Of a DNA stretch of 24,243 nt, positions 1-7,924 are shown one piece after another. Each line of letters starts with the position of its first letter. Position 1 is the first letter of the stretch. Source of the stretch: Bacillota bacterium (GTDB lineage Bacteria; Eremiobacterota; SpSt-956; JAKJGF01); NCBI GenBank assembly GCA_029555925.1, contig JAKPQU010000526.1, positions 1 to 24,243 of the forward strand, read 5' to 3'. The notes below the pieces were generated by a model, which did no database searches, had not been told where the DNA came from, and was given only the letters and a program-made list of their open reading frames with translations. A program made the position numbers and the translations under genes.

Positions 1-216
1 CTCTTCCTCACCGGCTTCTTCACGGACATAGTCTTCCGAAGCTTCAGCTTCAACTGCTTTTTCACCTGGAGTTCCGTCAGAAATCTCTTCCTCACCGGCT
101 TCTTCACGGACATAGTCTTCCGAAGCTTCAGCTTCACCTGCTTTTTCACCTGGAGTTCCGTCAGAAATCTCTTCCTCACCGGCTTCTTCACGGACATAGT
201 CTTCCGAAGCTTCAGC
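1..216 (-). repeat. 84-bp in-frame tandem repeat in the kinase tail
   Basis: Copies start at 1, 85 and 169. The first two are complete and differ at one base (GTT versus GGT, Val/Gly). The third matches for 48 bp (169-216) and then diverges. Each unit encodes 28 acidic residues beginning EAEASEDYVREEAGEE. Near-identity at DNA level implies recent duplication, so copy number probably varies between strains. The array continues beyond the window. Confidence 0.95.
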
Positions 217-1059
217 CTCACTCTGTCCGTCAGATAAAGACTTATTAATAAAAGATGTCAATATGTCATTTATGCCTTTAATATCCAATCTTGTATCACT
301 GTCTACCAGCAGTGACCCGGATATAATTACAGCGAATTCCTCGGGTAAACCCTGCATCAAACGCGGCCCGGGAAAACTTTCCAGTTGAGTTCTCAGTGAA
401 AGAAGAGGATCTTTTGCTCCTTTAATTCTCTCATGAATTTCTCTAACAGATTTGCCGTACTTACGTCTTGTAAGAAGTTCATACAATATAGATGCAAGAG
501 AATAGGCATTTGCGCTGGCGCCAGGCGTGACCCATACGCTTTTGCTTACCTGTTCGGGAGCAACATAATTCCAGATTTCAGGAATATTGGAATAATTCAC
601 CATTACTTCAGGTATAAGAATACCTTTTATTTTCAACTCACCCTGTGAATTTATAAGAATATTCTCCGGTCGTAAATCTTCATGTATAAGTTTTAATTCA
701 TGAATAGAACTGAGGGCATTACAGATTTGAATACAGATGATAGCTATATCCAATAAGGAAAACTCTTCTCCTCCGTCTATTAAATCTCTCAGAGTCTGAC
801 CGGGAAAATACTCAAATATCTGAATCCAGCTTCCATTATCAGCCTGTTTTATATCAAAACAATTTAATATGGTTTTCTGTCTGAGATTGAGAAGTAAATC
901 CATGCCCCGTCTTTTTTTGGGAATTAATTCCAGAATATAATAATTACCCTGTGCATCTCTTGCACGGAAGCCGCGGCTGAACTTGGACCATCCGCCAAGC
1001 TCAAGTTCTGTTAAAAAAGCATATTCATCAAGTATAAGATTTGGTTCGAAATCTGCCAT
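1..1059 (-). CDS. Degenerate Ser/Thr kinase (probable pseudokinase) with repeat tail, partial
   Basis: The 353 visible residues start at ATG 1059 and run off the left edge without a stop. Residues 10-270 have a bacterial Hanks-type kinase layout. HEDLRPEN (126-133) stands for HRDLKPEN and keeps the catalytic Asp128 and Asn133, and YVAPEQ (165-170) is the APE region. Three key positions are lost: the VAIK lysine is Glu44, the DFG triad reads GIL (146-148), and the glycine-rich loop (20-31) is disrupted. Phosphotransfer is therefore unlikely, and a scaffold or ligand-binding role is my inference. From about residue 281 the chain is an acidic tail of 28-residue repeats. No membrane segment is visible. 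The nearest SD (AAGGAG, 1080-1085) is 20 nt from the ATG, unusually far, but an in-frame TAA just upstream excludes an earlier start. The gene lies downstream of the Hsp70 gene on the same strand, behind a hairpin. Confidence 0.85.
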   Translation of the reverse strand, partial: MADFEPNLILDEYAFLTELELGGWSKFSRGFRARDAQGNYYILELIPKKRRGMDLLLNLRQKTILNCFDIKQADNGSWIQIFEYFPGQTLRDLIDGGEEFSLLDIAIICIQICNALSSIHELKLIHEDLRPENILINSQGELKIKGILIPEVMVNYSNIPEIWNYVAPEQVSKSVWVTPGASANAYSLASILYELLTRRKYGKSVREIHERIKGAKDPLLSLRTQLESFPGPRLMQGLPEEFAVIISGSLLVDSDTRLDIKGINDILTSFINKSLSDGQSEAEASEDYVREEAGEEEISDGTPGEKAGEAEASEDYVREEAGEEEISDGTPGEKAVEAEASEDYVREEAGEEE

Positions 1060-1093
1060 ACTTATTTACAGGGATATTACTCCTTTTTAAATC

Positions 1094-1121
1094 GTGACGC
1101 GTGACGCGTGACGCGTGACGC
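1094..1121 (+). repeat. Heptad array (GTGACGC)4
   Basis: Four perfect copies of GTGACGC lie just upstream of the kinase gene. The sequence after it (GAGGAGAAGAAGA, then ATTATTCATG) resembles the GGGAGGAAGATTCTTATTACATG-type tail that follows the heptads in the element at 9746-9859. This may therefore be a partial, antisense copy of that element. Confidence 0.9.
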
Positions 1122-1149
1122 GAGGAGAAGAAGACTATTATTCATGAGT

Positions 1150-1197
1150 AGTGAATGGTAAGTAGTAAGTGACAATAATCATTACTCACTGCTCACT
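1150..1197. repeat. Opposed heptad arms forming an imperfect hairpin
   Basis: AGTGAATGGTAAGTAGT (1150-1166) faces ATTACTCACTGCTCACT (1181-1197). Twelve of 17 positions pair normally, three are G-T wobbles and two are A-C mismatches. Both arms have a 7-nt period. On the minus strand the right arm reads GTGAGCAGTGAGTAAT downstream of the Hsp70 gene, the same polarity as arrays behind other genes in the window. Confidence 0.6.
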
Positions 1198-1225
1198 GTT
1201 TATAATTCCTGAATTATCTTAATAT

Positions 1226-1263
1226 ACACGCCTCTAATATGCATAGAGATATTAGAGGCGTGT
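1226..1263 (-). terminator. Perfect 15-bp hairpin after the Hsp70 gene
   Basis: ACACGCCTCTAATAT (1226-1240) pairs perfectly with ATATTAGAGGCGTGT (1249-1263) around an 8-nt loop, 28 nt past the Hsp70 stop codon. There is no strong T-run on the minus-strand side, so it may be a weak terminator or a 3'-end stabiliser. It is separate from the heptad repeats next to it. Confidence 0.6.
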
Positions 1264-1291
1264 TTAAATACAAGATATTACTGATATATCA

Positions 1292-2977
1292 TTACTTTTT
1301 ATCTGTAACTACTTCTACAGTGAACTTGGTCTTTGTCGGGTCATCTTTAAGCCAGCCTTCAAAAGATAATACTTTGTCTCTGCTGACCTTTACTATTATT
1401 GCAATCTCTTCACCTTTACGAAGAGGTCTTGCAAAATAAATTCTTCTCTTAAGTAATTCTTTATTAGGCGGTTCTATATCTTTTCTTTCGCCTCTGTAAA
1501 AGATTAAATCGAAATAGTCTATATTTTCATAAAAGACTCTGAAACCTTTTATAATTGGTGATTTGTAGGGAAGTACTGTTCCTGCAGGGACTAAATGCTG
1601 AACCGTTTTACCTACTGTTCTTATACCTATTGTTTCGGAAGTAACAATCTTTGGCTTAAAACCCGGTTCCTTATGTAAAAGATAATGATATGACGTAGCA
1701 CCTCTAGCAACGGCTTTATCAGGGTCTCCAAGAGTTAACGGTTCTATACCGAAGAAATCGGCCAGTCTTTCTCTTACGGCATGAACCTTGGTCATACCGC
1801 CGTTAAGAAGAACCGCATCAACCTGAGGCATAACACCACCCATTTTTCTTTTTGCTTTATGCAAAACATCCAGAATAGGATATATAACATTTTCAGCCTT
1901 GGAGTAATCTATATGACCGAATTTATCCACATCTGCAAGAGTGAAATTTTCTCCGAGTAAAGGTGATATAATTTCATCATATTCTCGTTTGGAAAGATCA
2001 TATTCAAAGGTTCTATTATCCCATACGTTACCTCTAAGGAGATTTACTGTAACATTTTCTACCGGCTTCCCAAAAAATCTCTTATTTTCAATTTCACTTG
2101 TAAGTTCTACTTTAATCTGCTCGGCAAAAGATACAAATTTAGCTCTGAGCATCTCTTTTTCTATCTCATTCAGAGAGTCTATATCTACTTTCTTTCTGAA
2201 TTTCTCTATAAACCTGTCAGCCAGAAGATTATCAAAATCATCTCCGCCGATTCTGGTATAACGAGAAATAGCAATATCATCTACATCAACCCTGTTTTTC
2301 TCAGGGTTAAAAAAGGCTGTGTGAAACGACACATCAAGGGTTCCGCCGCCAAGATCAAAAACAAGAACATTTCTCGGTTCATTAAAATCTATAAGAGAAG
2401 AAGGAATTTCCTCTCTGTTCTGACGGTTTATAAAATCATACAACGCTGCTCTTGGTTCGTCAAGAAGGATATCTCTGGTAGAACCGTCATCTTCAGTACA
2501 CTTAAAACCTGCCAGCTGAGCTGCTCTGATTGTAGCAGCTCTCATATCTGTGTCAAAAGAAGCTGGAACTGTTATTACAACATCATCAGGCTCAAATCCA
2601 AAAAAATCTTTGGCAGAAATTTTAATCTGACGCAGTACGAGAGATGCAATTTCTTCAGGTTTCCATTCTCTTCCATCAAAATTGAACGTTTTAGTTGTAC
2701 CCATATAATTTTTGACTGATTTTACGACTCTACTTGACTGCCTTACCAGCATAGCTTTGGCATATTCACCTACTATAGGTACTTCATTTTCTCGGAAGTA
2801 AACAAAAGAAGGCAAAATTTCCTTTTTAACGATACCACTTCCAATAGAGGTCATCGTAATAGGAACCAATTTGGCTTCAACCTGTTTGGTTTTCAAATCT
2901 ACCTTTCCCCAGCTCATTAAAGAATTAGTAGTTCCCAAATCAATTCCCAGATAAAAATTCTTCTTACTAACAGCCAT
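1292..2977 (-). CDS. Hsp70/DnaK-family ATPase, short form
   Basis: A 561-residue Hsp70-type protein. ATPase landmarks are in order: GIDLGTTNS (11-19, phosphate 1), VITVPASFD (134-142), VFDLGGGTLDVSF (206-218, phosphate 2), GGDDFDN (244-250) and NGGMTKV (392-398, adenosine region). Only about 160 residues follow, against about 250 in DnaK. There is enough for a beta substrate-binding subdomain but no helical lid and no EEVD-like end, so this is a DnaK paralogue rather than the housekeeping copy. I chose ATG 2977 because AAGGAG lies 9 nt upstream; the in-frame ATG seven codons earlier has no such site. It follows the GrpE-like gene by 64 nt, which suggests a chaperone plus exchange-factor pair. 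I saw no CIRCE operator. Confidence 0.93.
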   Translation of the reverse strand: MAVSKKNFYLGIDLGTTNSLMSWGKVDLKTKQVEAKLVPITMTSIGSGIVKKEILPSFVYFRENEVPIVGEYAKAMLVRQSSRVVKSVKNYMGTTKTFNFDGREWKPEEIASLVLRQIKISAKDFFGFEPDDVVITVPASFDTDMRAATIRAAQLAGFKCTEDDGSTRDILLDEPRAALYDFINRQNREEIPSSLIDFNEPRNVLVFDLGGGTLDVSFHTAFFNPEKNRVDVDDIAISRYTRIGGDDFDNLLADRFIEKFRKKVDIDSLNEIEKEMLRAKFVSFAEQIKVELTSEIENKRFFGKPVENVTVNLLRGNVWDNRTFEYDLSKREYDEIISPLLGENFTLADVDKFGHIDYSKAENVIYPILDVLHKAKRKMGGVMPQVDAVLLNGGMTKVHAVRERLADFFGIEPLTLGDPDKAVARGATSYHYLLHKEPGFKPKIVTSETIGIRTVGKTVQHLVPAGTVLPYKSPIIKGFRVFYENIDYFDLIFYRGERKDIEPPNKELLKRRIYFARPLRKGEEIAIIVKVSRDKVLSFEGWLKDDPTKTKFTVEVVTDKK

Positions 2978-3041
2978 AATTTTGCTCCTTTTCAACACAC
3001 TCTAAAAAAAATCTTATAAGAAATTTCTCATATAACAACAT

Positions 3042-3632
3042 TTAAAAGCTTTCTCGAACCTTTGGTCTGGAGATAATATCCTTCCCGTATGTCCACCCCG
3101 GAGCGTAAACCTTAACTTTCTTTATCTCTTTTCCATCTTTAAATTCTGATCCTTCATAATCATAATTTTCTGACTGGGCCAGATTAATCTGTAATTCACA
3201 GCCAATATCTACCATTGGAGTAATACCATACTTCTTCAGGAAATTATGATACATCCTTATAATAATCGTAGAATTTTCTGCTTCCGCCGGAGGTTCCCAT
3301 CCTTTTGCTTTAAGATCTTTAATCTGTTTCTCAGTCTGAGCTACATTATCGAGTAAATTACCATATTCCGGTGAATTCATCCGTTTAAACAGATCTATTA
3401 TAGATTTCCTTTGAGTCTCTATTTCTAAATTACCGGTTTTCTCTCTTATATCATCCAGTTCCTGCTGGGTCATTTCATAGGCACTCATAAGATCCGCATT
3501 TTCACTTTTTACAAGCCTGAGTTCTTCTTCAATTGTCCCTGCTGCACTTCCAGTGGCTGCAGTGGTTTTTGCTGCTACAGATGAAATATTACTGGTAAAA
3601 GCTCTCATTAATTCGATCAATTTTCTGGACAT
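3042..3632 (-). CDS. GrpE-like coiled-coil protein, putative exchange factor
   Basis: 196 residues, soluble, without a signal peptide. Residues about 33-75 are predicted coiled coil (IEEELRLVKSENADLM, then a continuing heptad pattern). The C-terminus, VKVYAPGWTYGKDIISRPKVRES, resembles the end of the GrpE beta domain (a GY-x-GDRVLRPA-x-V pattern). GrpE is normally also a long helix plus a small beta domain of about 180-200 residues. Together with the Hsp70 gene immediately downstream, this suggests a divergent nucleotide-exchange factor for that partner. The family call is inference, because overall identity to canonical GrpE looks low. ATG 3632 is the only start after an in-frame TGA and has no adjacent SD; a strong AAAGGAGGAA lies about 70 nt upstream, across a potential RNA structure (see leader entry). 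Confidence 0.6.
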   Translation of the reverse strand: MSRKLIELMRAFTSNISSVAAKTTAATGSAAGTIEEELRLVKSENADLMSAYEMTQQELDDIREKTGNLEIETQRKSIIDLFKRMNSPEYGNLLDNVAQTEKQIKDLKAKGWEPPAEAENSTIIIRMYHNFLKKYGITPMVDIGCELQINLAQSENYDYEGSEFKDGKEIKKVKVYAPGWTYGKDIISRPKVRESF

Positions 3633-3710
3633 TTCAAACTTGGTTTTAAATCATACCGACAAGGTATTTTACTGCTTTAAATAAAGCAGATTAAAACCAA
3701 TTCCTCCTTT
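3633..3710 (-). promoter_or_regulatory. Structured leader between distant SD and start of the GrpE-like gene
   Basis: On the minus strand, SD AAAGGAGGAA (3701-3710) is followed by TTGGTTTTAA (3700-3691), which pairs perfectly with TTAAAACCAA (3649-3640), leaving 7 nt to the ATG. Inside are CTGCTTTA/TAAAGCAG (3672-3679 with 3682-3689) and ATACC/GGTAT (3653-3657 with 3663-3667), giving a three-way junction. If it folds, the SD-to-ATG distance falls from about 70 nt to about 9 unpaired nt. Confidence 0.5.
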
Positions 3711-3780
3711 CTAACTACAACTAATGATCTACTCTCAGTGATTTTCAGAAGTTCTATCATAAGTCTATCCAATAAAAACT

Positions 3781-3810
3781 ATTATAACAAAGAACTATTA
3801 CTAAAAGCAA
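3781..3810 (-). promoter_or_regulatory. Probable promoter of the GrpE-like/Hsp70 operon
   Basis: A perfect minus-strand -10 TATAAT (3786-3781) has TTGCTT (3810-3805) 18 nt upstream as a weak -35. The rest of the 3633-4000 gap is AT-rich filler (about 3811-3920) in which I see nothing definite, followed by the hemB-side terminator. Confidence 0.45.
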
Positions 3811-3920
3811 TATTAGATAGTGTTTTTTTCTATCTATAAAATTACATTATAATAATTATTTTCTCTATGTCTGTATTTAACATTACCATGTAAAAATCCT
3901 CCCAAAATACAGATAATTTT

Positions 3921-4003
3921 AAAAAAATAGTGATCAGTGTTCAAGTACATATAAAAAATCTTTCAAAAAATGTATCTGCTCACTGATCACTGTTCACTGT
4001 TCA
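3921..4003 (-). terminator. Heptad-built terminator behind hemB
   Basis: In the minus sense the hemB stop lies in a GTGAACA-type heptad array. AGTGATCAGTG (3991-3981) is perfectly complementary to CACTGATCACT (3939-3929), which is followed by A and seven T (3928-3921). An 11-bp stem plus a T-run is the pattern of an intrinsic terminator, although the loop is long at 41 nt. Array units on the plus strand are CACTGAT then three CACTGTT (3981-4008). Confidence 0.6.
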
Positions 4004-4975
4004 CTGTTCAATCCATTTTGCCACATGTTTTGCAAAATAACTGATTATAATATCTGCTCCGGCCCTCTTAATAGAAGTCAGTATCTCCAGTGCTATCTTC
4101 TTTTCATCAATCCATCCCATAGCAGATGCAGCTTTAATCATAGAATACTCACCGCTCACATTATAGGCTGCTACAGGAACATCCAGCAGATTTTTCACTT
4201 TAGATATTATATCAAGATAGGATAGAGCAGGTTTTACCATAATTATATCTGCCCCTTCAGATATATCCAGACGAACTTCTTTCATGGCTTCTCTGGAATT
4301 TGCAGGATCCATCTGATAGGTACTTCTATCACCGAATTTCGGCGGTGAATCTGCGGCTTCTCTGAAGGGACCATAGAAAGCGGAAGCATATTTAACTGCA
4401 TAGGACATTACAGGAATATGAGAAAAACCGTTTTTATCCAGAAGAGTTCTTATAGCATCAACGCGACCGTCCATCATATCGGACGGCGCTACCATATCTG
4501 CACCTGCCACTGCATGAGAGAGGGCAGTTTTTCCTATAAGTTCCAGAGAGGGGTCATTTAAAATAACATTATTTTTGACCTCTCCGCAGTGTCCATGACT
4601 TGTGTATTCACAGAGACAGACATCTGTTATTACAAGAAGTTCGGGAGCTAAAGCTTTTATCTTTCTTACTCCTTCCTGAATAATACCTTCCGGGTCATAA
4701 GCACTGCTTCCGAGTTCATCTTTATAAGGAGGTATACCAAAAAGTATTACACCCGGTATATTTAAATTGACTATTTCTTCTATCTCTCCTTCGAGCCTGT
4801 CTGTTGAAAAATGATAATTACCCGGCATAGAAGAAATTTCCTCTTTTATATCTTTACCATGTTTTAAAAAAAGAGGATAGATAAAATCATCAATGGAAAT
4901 TTTTGTCTCCCTTACAAGACGCCTTATATTTTCAGAAGCTCTGAGCCTTCTTGAACGAACCTTCGGAAAATTCAT
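4001..4975 (-). CDS. hemB: Delta-aminolevulinate dehydratase (porphobilinogen synthase)
   Basis: The cytosolic enzyme condenses two 5-aminolevulinate molecules to porphobilinogen in tetrapyrrole synthesis. The 324 residues are full length for the family. The zinc-site cysteines are present as C120, C122 and C130 in [12 protein letters not shown], so this is the zinc-dependent type. The Schiff-base lysines are K195 ([15 protein letters not shown]) and K248 ([11 protein letters not shown]). ATG 4975 has AAGGAG 10 nt upstream inside the end of the DUF4340 gene; a start eight codons earlier lacks one. The gene begins one base after that upstream stop, so it is probably translationally coupled as the last gene of the ABC operon. 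Its final codons GAA CAG TGA are part of a heptad array. No other haem gene is nearby. Confidence 0.97.
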   Translation of the reverse strand: MNFPKVRSRRLRASENIRRLVRETKISIDDFIYPLFLKHGKDIKEEISSMPGNYHFSTDRLEGEIEEIVNLNIPGVILFGIPPYKDELGSSAYDPEGIIQEGVRKIKALAPELLVITDVCLCEYTSHGHCGEVKNNVILNDPSLELIGKTALSHAVAGADMVAPSDMMDGRVDAIRTLLDKNGFSHIPVMSYAVKYASAFYGPFREAADSPPKFGDRSTYQMDPANSREAMKEVRLDISEGADIIMVKPALSYLDIISKVKNLLDVPVAAYNVSGEYSMIKAASAMGWIDEKKIALEILTSIKRAGADIIISYFAKHVAKWIEQ

Positions 4976-4976
4976 A

Positions 4977-6350
4977 TTACTTTTTCTCCTTTTCCTCATA
5001 GGGAGGATTTTTTATCAGTTCATTCAGTCCGTCAAAAAGGGTTTTCCCGGCAGCAATTACCCTGTCCTGTCCCTGTCTGATAGCATAGTAACTATCTTTA
5101 TCCTGTTTCCCGAACAATAACACTGCTTCTTCTTTGTCTTTATTGACTATTTTAACTGTCATAGACGGCTTATCAAGACCATATTCCTTTAAATCCTTTA
5201 CATGTTCAGATATAACATTATCTGCTTTAAGGTTTATAACATTCATAAGCTGTGTATCAATTTTCCAGGATGTTGCCTTTTTCTGTTCAGGCTTTGAAAG
5301 CATCCAGTTGTTATCTTTATCTTTACTTCCTGAAACTACAGCATTACCACTCGTTATTTCAAAGGAGACCATATCTCCGAATGGATTGTCAAAAACAGAA
5401 TTATCCAGCCATTCTTCCGGATTTTTAGCGAGATTATTTATAGAATCTGCTTCTAAAAGAATAATCTGTGGTGCCTCAACCCTCTTGGCATAATAGCTGT
5501 TTCCTGTGCCATCTTTTTTACCTACAATCAGTTCTTTTCTTGCTTTATCCTTACCGGCAAATATGGTTATATCCATAAAAGGCTTATCAAGTCCATATAA
5601 AGCCATATCAACTGACGTAATTTCTTCTTTTATAAAATCCTTGGCCTTTAAAACACTTACAGAATTTATCCAACTTTCAATCTTACTTCCATCACCTCTG
5701 GCATTAAACGGACTTAAAATAGACCATCTGTTCTTTGGGTCTTTCTGGCATTTTATCAATTTCTTATCTATTTTAAATTCAAATTCTCCCACATCAGATG
5801 ACATACAGGATATTACTGTTCTATCACGGTATTCAAGTAAAGGTTTGTTAAAATAACTGTCTACTGTATAATTGGCAAGAGTAATAATATCTTTATCTCC
5901 CTGTATCTGCCCGTAATAAGAATTTTCATCAAAGGTTTTCTTTCCCACTGATATAATTTTTGTAGTGCCATCTTCAAGAGTAACAGTAACAACAGGACAT
6001 GGCTTATCTAGGCCGTAAGTAGACAGGCCTTCCCCTGTATCACTTAACTTCTGCTCTGATTTCACTTCCGCTATAGTGGCAAGCAAACCATTTACCATTC
6101 CTTCATCTGCCTGTGCCCTGACAGGAGAGGTAATGTGCCAGGTTTTATCCTGTTTTTCAAAGGATATTTCCACTGTTTCCTGCTTCAATTTAATACTCTT
6201 TACCTTTTCCGTATCTTCAATCTTAAGAACAATCTTATCCTGTTCCTTTTTTTCTTCATCAGAAGGTTTTTTAACCTCTACGAGAAGTACATAGGCCAGA
6301 AGTATAATAAGAAAAGCAACTATAATCAGTGTACCTTTAAATTTAAGCAT
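4977..6350 (-). CDS. DUF4340 membrane-anchored protein of a Gld-type ABC operon
   Basis: 457 residues with an N-terminal membrane anchor (about 8-25) and the rest probably extracytoplasmic. The body has three similar units, each with a 'YGLDKP..x-V-T' motif followed by a 'GKK..SYY' motif (for example [43 protein letters not shown]). This is the DUF4340 signature. Such proteins commonly follow GldG-like genes in ABC operons of gliding and other bacteria; the biochemical role is unknown. SD GGGAGG lies 6 nt before ATG 6350, within the last codons of the GldG-like gene, and the two genes are 3 nt apart. It overlaps no other real gene. Confidence 0.9.
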   Translation of the reverse strand: MLKFKGTLIIVAFLIILLAYVLLVEVKKPSDEEKKEQDKIVLKIEDTEKVKSIKLKQETVEISFEKQDKTWHITSPVRAQADEGMVNGLLATIAEVKSEQKLSDTGEGLSTYGLDKPCPVVTVTLEDGTTKIISVGKKTFDENSYYGQIQGDKDIITLANYTVDSYFNKPLLEYRDRTVISCMSSDVGEFEFKIDKKLIKCQKDPKNRWSILSPFNARGDGSKIESWINSVSVLKAKDFIKEEITSVDMALYGLDKPFMDITIFAGKDKARKELIVGKKDGTGNSYYAKRVEAPQIILLEADSINNLAKNPEEWLDNSVFDNPFGDMVSFEITSGNAVVSGSKDKDNNWMLSKPEQKKATSWKIDTQLMNVINLKADNVISEHVKDLKEYGLDKPSMTVKIVNKDKEEAVLLFGKQDKDSYYAIRQGQDRVIAAGKTLFDGLNELIKNPPYEEKEKK

Positions 6351-6353
6351 AAC

Positions 6354-7922
6354 CTACCTCCCGTGAACCTTTACAGAAATTCCTGTAATGATAATAAGAA
6401 GTGGGAAAACAACAAGGGTTGCCAGTGCAATAAGAATTGACTGTCTTCCCGTCAGATCAAGCTGGTGCATCTCAGGATTTTTAGGTCTTATAGATATAAG
6501 ATCCTCCTGCTGTCCGAGCCAGTTAATCATATTTAAGAACATATCACTGTTTCCCTGAAAAGTTAGATATTTATTGGTTATAAAACTGGAATTACCGACA
6601 ACTACAATCCTTGTTTCTTTACCGGGCTTCTTTTCTTCCTGAGGAGGAGCGGAAGCGTCTTTTTTCTCTTCCTGAACGGGTATCTTAACAGCTACACCCA
6701 TTGATACAGGTCCTTTTACATCTCTTGACGGATCCGGTTTCACATCTGCCAGCTTATCGAGTTTTCCACGATAGGACCAGCTCTGAGGAAGACTGTTTAT
6801 AATAACATCGGCAGAACTGCCCTGCTTCGGACTTGCATTTGGAATTACACTGATAGATCTGGCCAGTGGATATATAGTAGCCATACCTTTCATGTCTTTT
6901 GTTATCTCATGTTCCGGATAATCTACTGCAAGAGGCATAGATGCACTTGTGCCAAAAATCTGCTGCCCTATACCGCTGACATCCAGTACAAGATCATTTT
7001 CTACTCTTATATTCCACTGAGAAAGAAACTGTGCCAGATCAGGTTTCATCGGGTCTACCATAACCATAAGCTTCCCTCCTCCTTTGAGATAACCATTAAT
7101 AGCATCTAATTCTGGCTTTTCCAGTGCAGTATCCGGTCCAGGAATAATAATGATACTGCAGTCAGGAGGTATAAGCTGATCCTGAAGAAGCATAAGATCT
7201 TTAACCTCATAGGTTTCTTTCTTCAGAGCATCTTTAACAGCAGAAAAATCATCGGCATTACCCTTTGTATGGCCTTTTAAGAAATAAACTACTTTATTAC
7301 TGCCGCTTTTAGTAAGCTTTAATATGGCATTGGTTAAAGCCTGCTCGGAAACCTTTTCAGTAAGTTTTTCTCTTTTATCGGGAGTAACTTCAAGAATAAC
7401 GGTATTAAGCTGTTTAACTCCGTATTCTATCGCTTTATTCGGGTTTTTTACAGGATCTATCATTTTATAATTGACCTTTGAACTCAGGTGCATATATTCT
7501 TCCATGAGATCTTTAAATTGCTCACGGGAACCGCTGTCTCCGTCCTGGTAAAAGGCATAAATCATGATATTCTGATTGAGACCCTTCAAAATCTTTTCCG
7601 TCTGATCGGAAAGACTGAAGGTTTTATTAAGGGTAAAATCTTTACGATAACTGTGTTTACTGCTTATATAGTTAATCAAGACAAGAACACCTATTAATGC
7701 AATTACCATAACCACAGTATTTGTTCCATGAGCAAAAATCCTGGCACCGGTATTCTGTTTTATCCACATAACAAGAAATACCAGTGACGCAATTAAAAAT
7801 ACAAAGAAAAACGGTACTATATACACAGGTTCAACTGTGGAATAATATGTGGTCCAGACAAAATAGCCTGCAATGACCAGAACTAAAAGTATTATCGATA
7901 TAGGAAGACAATTTTTCTTCAA
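6354..7922 (-). CDS. GldG-family ABC-associated extracytoplasmic subunit
   Basis: 522 residues. Three N-terminal hydrophobic segments (ISIILLVLVIAGYFVW, IVPFFFVFLIASLVFLV, VVMVIALIGVLVLINYI) precede a large soluble region, and one C-terminal segment (ILIALATLVVFPLLIIITG) closes the chain. This is the GldG / ABC-type 'uncharacterized transport system' architecture, with a ThuA-like interior including VVYFLKGHTKG and SIIIIPGP. It is thought to work with GldA and GldF homologues. I chose TTG 7922: GGAGG ends 8 nt before it and it lies 2 nt after the permease stop. The in-frame ATG at 7937 (527 residues) has no SD of its own. An interior Lys/Pro/Glu-rich insert (near EEKKDASAPPQEEKKPG) looks like a flexible linker. 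Confidence 0.88.
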   Translation of the reverse strand: MKKNCLPISIILLVLVIAGYFVWTTYYSTVEPVYIVPFFFVFLIASLVFLVMWIKQNTGARIFAHGTNTVVMVIALIGVLVLINYISSKHSYRKDFTLNKTFSLSDQTEKILKGLNQNIMIYAFYQDGDSGSREQFKDLMEEYMHLSSKVNYKMIDPVKNPNKAIEYGVKQLNTVILEVTPDKREKLTEKVSEQALTNAILKLTKSGSNKVVYFLKGHTKGNADDFSAVKDALKKETYEVKDLMLLQDQLIPPDCSIIIIPGPDTALEKPELDAINGYLKGGGKLMVMVDPMKPDLAQFLSQWNIRVENDLVLDVSGIGQQIFGTSASMPLAVDYPEHEITKDMKGMATIYPLARSISVIPNASPKQGSSADVIINSLPQSWSYRGKLDKLADVKPDPSRDVKGPVSMGVAVKIPVQEEKKDASAPPQEEKKPGKETRIVVVGNSSFITNKYLTFQGNSDMFLNMINWLGQQEDLISIRPKNPEMHQLDLTGRQSILIALATLVVFPLLIIITGISVKVHGR

Positions 7923-7924
7923 TT

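Noticed and set aside
1..216. 84-bp direct repeats as a CRISPR array
   Set aside because: The copies are contiguous without spacers and are in frame within the kinase gene, encoding 28-residue protein repeats.
1094..1121. Heptad arrays as CRISPR, iteron origin or attachment site
   Set aside because: Units are 7 bp with no spacers, there is no replication-initiator, integrase or cas gene, and similar arrays occur at many gene borders.
3633..3900. CIRCE (HrcA) operator upstream of the GrpE-like/Hsp70 genes
   Set aside because: No TTAGCACTC-N9-GAGTGCTAA-like sequence is present.
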